Made by a program: the position numbers and the translations under genes. DNA of 38,395 bases, taken from positions 1 through 38,395 of the forward strand of contig DASRTE010000054.1 in NCBI GenBank assembly GCA_035656095.1. Direction: 5' to 3'. Position 1 is the first letter of the stretch, and every line of letters starts with the position of its first letter. Positions 33,630 to 38,395 of the stretch are shown in pieces. Below the pieces are notes generated by a model that was given only the letters and a program-made list of their open reading frames with translations, made no database searches and was not told the DNA's origin. This DNA is from DASRTE01 sp035656095 (GTDB lineage: Bacteria; Actinomycetota; Actinomycetes; Jiangellales; Jiangellaceae).

Positions 33630-36389
33630 CTACACGGTGAGGTGCACGGTGGCGATCTCCCACGGGCTGAGGTCGACGCTGAGACGGCCGCCGTCCGCGG
33701 GCAGATCCTCCAGCGGGCGGCCCAGCAGATCCGTTCGTACAGCGGACCCGAACGGTCCGGTCACCACGGCCGTCGTGGGCTGGTGCGACATCGCGACCAG
33801 CCGCACCTCCGTGCCGGCGTCCCTCGCCCGCAGAGCGCTCACGGCCACCCCCGCGCCGGAGACGGCAATCCCCTCGACGGCGGTCGGTAGCGGCTCCTCG
33901 CGCGGCGCGGTGCCCGCGGCCGTCAGCGCCTCGTGCCGGAACATCTCGGCGTGCCGGAGCGCATCGGCGCCGACCCAACCGTCCGCCGACGGCAAGATCG
34001 CGAGACGAGCACGTACCTGCTCGCCGAGGTGCTGCGCCCCGGGCACAGCGACCTGCGGACCGGCGGGCTCGTCCCGCAGCGGATGCACGTTGACACTCAG
34101 CCATCCGACGGCACGCAGCAGCGTCAGTGCGAGTTCGGTGCCCCCCGCAACCAGTTCGTACTCGGTCACGTGGTCGAGTAGAACGGTCGAGGCGCCCGCC
34201 GAGACGAACGCCGAGGCGGGAAACGTCGGCAGCGGGTACTCGCCCCAGCCGCCCTCGGCCACCAGGCCACGCTCGGTCACCGCGAACTGGCCCTCGGCGG
34301 CGGACGCCGTCACGGCCGATGGCAGCGGCACGTGCAGCCGTACCCGGTGGTCGGCCGCCGGGTTGGTGAACGTCACCCCCATGCGGACGAACGGCTCGCC
34401 CGCCCGCAGCTCGGCCAAGGTCGTCACGACCACCCGAACAGTCCGCTCGCCCCGCATGTCGAGGTCGTCGGAAAGACCGCCCGGCCAGTCGTACTCGCGA
34501 ACGATCTCGACGGTCCCACGCAGCGGCCCCGTCTCCATCGTCCGGACGCTGACCGCGGACGGCGCATCCACGATGACGTCGCGAGCGGGCGGCCCGTAGT
34601 TGTAACTGTCGCCGCGGTCGCCCCCGTCGACGATGCGCCCGACTCCGGAAAGCGTCGTGCCGTCGGCTCCGCGAACGGTCAGCGTGCCGTCGCCGGCGAC
34701 GTCGACCTCGACCTGCCCGTTGTCGAGGGCGAACCCGTCGGCCACGACCGGCCGTTCGACCGGCGCGACGGCCGTGCTTTGAGCAGTGCGCACCGCGACG
34801 TGCCCGGAGGCGGGCACCGGCACCGCCACCAGCACGCGGCGACGCCCGCGCGCACGGGTGCAGACCCGCCAGGTCCCGGTCGACGTGGCCGCGTACTCCG
34901 CAAGGGTCGACCGGAGACCGGGGAGATCGAAGCCGGGCGTGCTCGGTGCGTGCGTCACGTTCAGGTCCAGAAGTCCGGCGGCCACCTCGTAGTCCTCGAT
35001 CTGCTGCCCGAAGAGCTCCCTGCCGTGGATCCGGCGCAGCACCCGCTCCAGTTCGGCCGCTGCGACCTCCTCGACCGCGAGCAGGGTGCGAGTGCGGCTG
35101 AGCTCCTGGAGCGGCAGTGGAGTCCCGTCGGCCAACCCGGCGACGACGGCGGCGCTGGCGTCGGGCGCGTCCACGTCAAGCTCGACGAGCGCGGTCCGTG
35201 CCCAGGTCAGCGTGTTGACAACGAGGTGGGCTCCGGACGGCACACCGGCCGCCATAGAACTCACCACCCGGTCACGGACAGCCCGCCCGATCTGTGTCGC
35301 CTCGGCCAGCCGAGCTGCGACCTGCGTCGCGGTCTCGTCCACACCGCATCCGGTCACCGAGTCGTGCGCCGTGCACTCGACGATCCGGCGCCAGCCCAGG
35401 TCGACGAAGCTTCGGTACGGGTCCGCCGACCATTGCGCCGCGACCGACTCTGCCTGGGCCATCATTCGTTCGGCACCGCCCATGGCCTGCTTGAGCCCCA
35501 CCCGGACCGAGATCACCCCGGGCAGGACGTTGCCCCGCGCATGGCTGCGCATCTCCCCCGCCACCGTTGGCAGGCCGATCCCACCGGGAAGGTAGGACGA
35601 GACGTACTCGGCCAGCGTGGCCACGGTGAGCGCAGCCGGTCCGTCGTGGTCACGGACGAGCCACATCAGGTCCGGGTGGGGTGCCGAGTGGTCGGTGCCG
35701 AGCATGCCGAGCACGGCGTCGTCGCCGAACCGGTCCCGGGTCGCCTCGCAATAGGCGGCGACGGCCGTCCCCAGCCGCTCGGGGAGCGCGAACAGGTGCA
35801 GCGCGTTGCCGTACCCGTCGAAGAGGTACTCCACGCGCACGGCGCTGCCGTCCGGTGCGACCCAGCGGAACGCGTGCCGGTCGACGCCGGCCGGAACCCC
35901 CCGCCACACGCAGGCATGACCGATGCCGGCCCGGACCAGGATCTGCGGCATCTGGGCACAGTGGCCGAACATGTCGGGCAGATAGCCGACCGGCATCGCC
36001 CCGCCCAGCTCGGACGCGCCACGCCAGCCGAGCTCGAGGTTGCGGATGATTGTCTCTCCCGAGCACAGGAACTCGTCGAGAAGGATGTGCCACGGCCCTA
36101 CCGCGAGTTGCCCGCGGGCCACCAGGGTCGAGACCCGAGCGCGGCACTGCGGGCGAATCTCCAGGTAGTCGTCGACCGCAGCCATCTGCCCGTCGAGGGT
36201 GAACCTGAAGTCACGGTCGGCCTCGGCCCGCGCCACGACCTCGTCGAGGACGTCGACCAGCCGGAGGCGGAAGACCTGGAAGGGCTCATACCACTCGCGG
36301 TCCCAGTGGGTGTGAGGGACGATGCGGAGCCGGCGGGGGGTGCTCTGACCTGCGGCTGAGTAGTTCGCCGTGTCGTCTGTCGTGCTCAT
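33630..36389 (-). CDS. Glycoside hydrolase family 38 alpha-mannosidase
   Basis: A 919-residue zinc-dependent alpha-mannosidase with no signal peptide, so cytoplasmic. The N-terminal catalytic domain has IVPHTHWDREWYEPFQVFR with metal ligands His28 and Asp30, and GYLPDMFGHCAQMPQIL with nucleophile Asp139. The helical middle domain contributes ECTAHDSVTGCGVDET, which holds another zinc His. The C-terminal beta domains run from about 410 to 919. It would release mannose from glycans or mannosylated compounds taken up by the cell. ATG at 36389 follows GAGGTGG, which is encoded by the last codons of the integrase remnant, and the two genes overlap (TGATGA). It converges on the AAA gene. Confidence 0.93.
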   Translation of the reverse strand: MSTTDDTANYSAAGQSTPRRLRIVPHTHWDREWYEPFQVFRLRLVDVLDEVVARAEADRDFRFTLDGQMAAVDDYLEIRPQCRARVSTLVARGQLAVGPWHILLDEFLCSGETIIRNLELGWRGASELGGAMPVGYLPDMFGHCAQMPQILVRAGIGHACVWRGVPAGVDRHAFRWVAPDGSAVRVEYLFDGYGNALHLFALPERLGTAVAAYCEATRDRFGDDAVLGMLGTDHSAPHPDLMWLVRDHDGPAALTVATLAEYVSSYLPGGIGLPTVAGEMRSHARGNVLPGVISVRVGLKQAMGGAERMMAQAESVAAQWSADPYRSFVDLGWRRIVECTAHDSVTGCGVDETATQVAARLAEATQIGRAVRDRVVSSMAAGVPSGAHLVVNTLTWARTALVELDVDAPDASAAVVAGLADGTPLPLQELSRTRTLLAVEEVAAAELERVLRRIHGRELFGQQIEDYEVAAGLLDLNVTHAPSTPGFDLPGLRSTLAEYAATSTGTWRVCTRARGRRRVLVAVPVPASGHVAVRTAQSTAVAPVERPVVADGFALDNGQVEVDVAGDGTLTVRGADGTTLSGVGRIVDGGDRGDSYNYGPPARDVIVDAPSAVSVRTMETGPLRGTVEIVREYDWPGGLSDDLDMRGERTVRVVVTTLAELRAGEPFVRMGVTFTNPAADHRVRLHVPLPSAVTASAAEGQFAVTERGLVAEGGWGEYPLPTFPASAFVSAGASTVLLDHVTEYELVAGGTELALTLLRAVGWLSVNVHPLRDEPAGPQVAVPGAQHLGEQVRARLAILPSADGWVGADALRHAEMFRHEALTAAGTAPREEPLPTAVEGIAVSGAGVAVSALRARDAGTEVRLVAMSHQPTTAVVTGPFGSAVRTDLLGRPLEDLPADGGRLSVDLSPWEIATVHLTV

Positions 36390-36645
36390 CAGACCACCTC
36401 AGTGCTCAACCAGTCCTCAGCGTCGCCGCCGAGGGTCACGTCCACGATCGCCCGAACTCGGTCCTCATCCTGGCGGATCACGTGCGCGTACGTGCGCAGC
36501 AGCGTCTTGAGGTCGTGGCCCAGGCGCTCGGCCACGAGAGCCGGGCTGACGCCCTTGACAGAGGGACGCTCGCATGGTGGTGGCGCAGGTCGTGCCAACC
36601 CGGACCGACGTAGCGTCGCCACGTCGTGCCCTCGACCTCCACGAG
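36389..36645 (-). pseudogene. Tyrosine recombinase (phage integrase) C-terminal remnant
   Basis: Two frames together encode the end of an actinobacterial site-specific integrase. Frame 1 has GPGWHDLRHHHAS (box II with His-x-Leu-Arg). Frame 2 picks up GVSPALVAERLGHDLKTLLR and TYAHVIRQDEDRVRAIVDVT, with the conserved Gly-His and the nucleophilic Tyr, and ends EDWLSTEVV. A one-base loss at about 36560 separates them. The catalytic N-terminal part and upstream domains are gone. The stop overlaps the mannosidase ATG. This marks a past integration event; no intact attachment site or tRNA gene is visible beside it. Confidence 0.8.
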
Positions 36646-36981
36646 CACCGCGAGGCGGCACCGGCAGCCGTGCCACACACATGCCAGATGGCACGGGGCA
36701 TCGGGCCACCCAGCGGTCACTCACGCCCTGCGGCGGGCGTCCAACCTGCACCCGAGCCGGCTCAGCCCACGCTATGAGTCGCTGATCGACCTTTGGAGCT
36801 GGTTGTTGAGAGGCGCCAGATCGCCCAATATGCGTGGCGGGACTTGGCCACGCCTGTCGCCTCGGCGCAAAGATCGCGCGCATTACCCGGCGCGGGGGAT
36901 GCGAAGACCCGGCGCGGGGGATGCGAAGCCCCCCACTTGGGCGCATTATCGAACGTACCCCCGAGTTGAGGAGGTGTCCCC
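36646..36981. other. Intergenic stretch with a 22-bp tandem duplication
   Basis: About 335 bases with no gene recognised; it probably includes decayed integrase DNA. A 22-bp unit that reads ACCCGGCGCGGGGGATGCGA plus AG is present twice back to back (36885-36906 and 36907-36928). GCGCATTA occurs on each side of the pair (36878-36885 and 36941-36948). These lie about 55 bases before the epoxide hydrolase start. Confidence 0.6.
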
Positions 36982-38169
36982 GTGGCGGACACCAGCATCC
37001 GACCGTTTCGAGTCGACGTCCCGGACGAAGAACTCGCGGAGCTGCAGCGACGCATCGCCGCCTCGCGCTGGCCCTCCAAGGAGCTCGTCGGAGATCGGTC
37101 GCAGGGCGTGCAGTTGGCGACGATTCGGGAGCTCGCCCGCTACTGGGCGACCGATTACGACTGGCGCAACTGCGAGGCGAGACTGAACGCGCTGCCGCAG
37201 TTCACGACCGAGATCGACGGGGTCGAGATCCACTTCATCCACGTCAGGTCGCGGCACGAGAACGCGTTGCCGCTGATCATGACGCATGGCTGGCCCGGCT
37301 CGGTCATCGAGCTGCTCGAGACGGTCGGCCCGCTGACCGACCCGACCGCTCACGGCGGCACCCCCGAGGACGCATTCCACCTGGTGCTGCCGTCACTGCC
37401 CGGTTACGGGTTCTCCGGTGAGCCGGCCGAGCTCGGCTGGGACGCCAGCCGCACCGCACGCGCGTGGGCGGAGCTGATGCACCGCCTCGGCTACACCCGC
37501 TACGTCGCCCAGGGCGGCGACGTGGGTGCCCTCGTCACGGACCTGATGGGTCGCCAGGCGCTCGAGGGTTTGGTCGGCTACCACCTGAACCTGCTCACGG
37601 CAGTGCTCGCAATCGGCGATCAACTGCCCAAGGAATCCGAACAGGAACGCGCAGCGGCCGAGGCGGTTGCGACGTTCAGGCAGGACGGCTTCGGCTACTT
37701 CCTCGAGATGGCCACGCGGCCACAGACGATCGGCTACTCCCTGCTGGATTCACCGGTCGGGCTGGCGGCCTGGTTGCTCGACCACGACACGGACAGCTAC
37801 TACAAGATCTCCCGCGCGTTCGTCGACGGCGAGCCCGTGGGCAGTCTCACCCGGGAGAGCATCGTCGACAACATCACGCTGTACTGGCTGACCGGCACCG
37901 CACCGTCGGCGGCCCGGTCGTACTGGGAGGACGGACGCGCGCTGGCCGCAGCGCTTGCGAGCGGTCAGGCTCCTCCGGCGGTCACCGTGCCGGTCGGCTT
38001 CACGACGTTCCCCGGCGAGCTCTGGGCTGCCCCGCGCAGCTGGGTCGAGACGGTCTACCCCACGCTCACGTACTTCAACGAGGTCGACAGCGGCGGCCAC
38101 TTCGCTGCCTGGGAAGAGCCAGAGCTCTTCTCCACCGAGATGCGGGCTGCATTCAGCTCACTGCGCTAG
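36982..38169 (+). CDS. Epoxide hydrolase (EHN domain, alpha/beta hydrolase fold)
   Basis: The 395-residue enzyme has the N-terminal EHN domain (RPFRVDVPDEELAELQRRIA, through YWATDYDWRNCEARLNALPQ) that caps a microsomal-type epoxide hydrolase. Then come THGWPGSVIELLE (oxyanion HGxP), the nucleophile Asp180 in AQGGDVGA, and catalytic His373 in SGGHFAAWEEPE. It would open epoxides to diols in the cytoplasm, though fungal and bacterial relatives include juvenile-hormone-type hydrolases with broad substrates. GTG at 36982 follows GAGGAGGTGTCCCC. A strong hairpin follows the stop. Divergent from the integrase remnant. Confidence 0.93.
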   Translation: MADTSIRPFRVDVPDEELAELQRRIAASRWPSKELVGDRSQGVQLATIRELARYWATDYDWRNCEARLNALPQFTTEIDGVEIHFIHVRSRHENALPLIMTHGWPGSVIELLETVGPLTDPTAHGGTPEDAFHLVLPSLPGYGFSGEPAELGWDASRTARAWAELMHRLGYTRYVAQGGDVGALVTDLMGRQALEGLVGYHLNLLTAVLAIGDQLPKESEQERAAAEAVATFRQDGFGYFLEMATRPQTIGYSLLDSPVGLAAWLLDHDTDSYYKISRAFVDGEPVGSLTRESIVDNITLYWLTGTAPSAARSYWEDGRALAAALASGQAPPAVTVPVGFTTFPGELWAAPRSWVETVYPTLTYFNEVDSGGHFAAWEEPELFSTEMRAAFSSLR

Positions 38170-38183
38170 GTGGGACCAGTAGC

Positions 38184-38225
38184 AGCAGCGCGGCGAGCAC
38201 CCGCACGAGCGGGAGCCGCGCTGCT
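38184..38225 (+). terminator. Hairpin terminator after epoxide hydrolase
   Basis: AGCAGCGCGGC (38184-38194) and GCCGCGCTGCT (38215-38225) form a perfect 11-bp stem with a 20-base loop, 15 bases after the stop. CCCTTGAGG follows with only a short T run. Confidence 0.75.
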
Positions 38226-38360
38226 CCCTTGAGGCTTGCTGTTGTGATTCGGCTCGTCGGTGATGTCCGACGCCGGATGCAGGTGAATGCAACAGTCATG
38301 CGTCGACGAAGACGACGCGTGCTCGATCGAGCATGCCCGCACTGGGTAGCCTCGGCGGAG

Positions 38361-38395
38361 GTGTTCGATCACGTGGGAATCGCCGTCGCGGACCT
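38361..38395 (+). CDS. VOC/glyoxalase-family protein, 5' end only
   Basis: The last 35 bases read VFDHVGIAVADL from a GTG at 38361. This is the usual start of VOC-superfamily proteins (glyoxalase or bleomycin-resistance type), with a metal-ligand His in DHV. GGAG abuts the GTG, and TAGCCT at 38346-38351 could be a -10 box for a leaderless message. The remainder lies beyond the window. Confidence 0.6.
   Translation, partial: MFDHVGIAVAD

Noticed and set aside
34332..36359. 675-codon plus-strand ORF opposite the mannosidase
   Set aside because: Antisense of a well-conserved GH38 protein; no homology visible.

Overview
High-GC DNA from an actinomycete. The evidence is a conserved actinobacterial core: DUF3052, DUF1918, a homodimeric-type AceE, a PucR-type FasR regulator, fabD-fabH-acpP-fabF, an AccD6-type carboxyltransferase and DUF3145. 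GTG starts, 4-bp gene overlaps and apparent leaderless promoters are also common. The order resembles the ahpE/Rv2239c/aceE/Rv2242/fabD block of mycobacteria and the fasR-fabDHPF block of Streptomyces. I cannot name a genus.

Layout. (a) 1-1264, minus strand: three coupled genes, DUF3052 > AhpE-like peroxiredoxin > zinc-ribbon protein (runs off the left edge), with a separate DUF1918 gene. The peroxiredoxin has lost its catalytic core by an in-frame internal deletion. (b) 1424-11054, plus strand: aceE, a NIPSNAP-like gene, fasR-like regulator, then fabD, fabH, acpP, fabF and accD, i.e. pyruvate to acetyl-CoA to malonyl-ACP to chain extension. FabD carries an extra C-terminal biotinyl-like domain with Arg where the biotin Lys should be. 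Two large hairpins end the operon. (c) 11367-22389: mixed genes: DUF3145, a winged-helix protein with a double-DUF427 protein, an M3 oligopeptidase, TetR plus MFS exporter, a SigB-type sigma factor, an ACT protein, an SRPBCC protein, an alditol oxidase and a membrane protein. (d) 22423-23940: wrecked ABC transporter pseudogenes. (e) 24040-30974: myo-inositol catabolism. gntR-mmsA run leftward and iolC-aldolase-iolB-iolD run rightward from a shared 163-bp promoter region holding an IolR-like operator; iolG and iolE are not in the window. (f) 31015-38395: PHP hydrolase, AAA/DUF4143 ATPase behind 23-bp tandem repeats, GH38 alpha-mannosidase, an integrase remnant, an epoxide hydrolase, and the first codons of a VOC protein.

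Beyond ordinary genes: two copies of one ~60-bp palindromic element (15991-16050 and 30967-31027, opposite orientation) lie exactly at gene ends and supply stop and start codons. Several genes show clean domain-sized internal deletions. Regulation seems to rely on leaderless promoters (fasR-like, TetR, AAA genes) and translational coupling (fab and iol operons).
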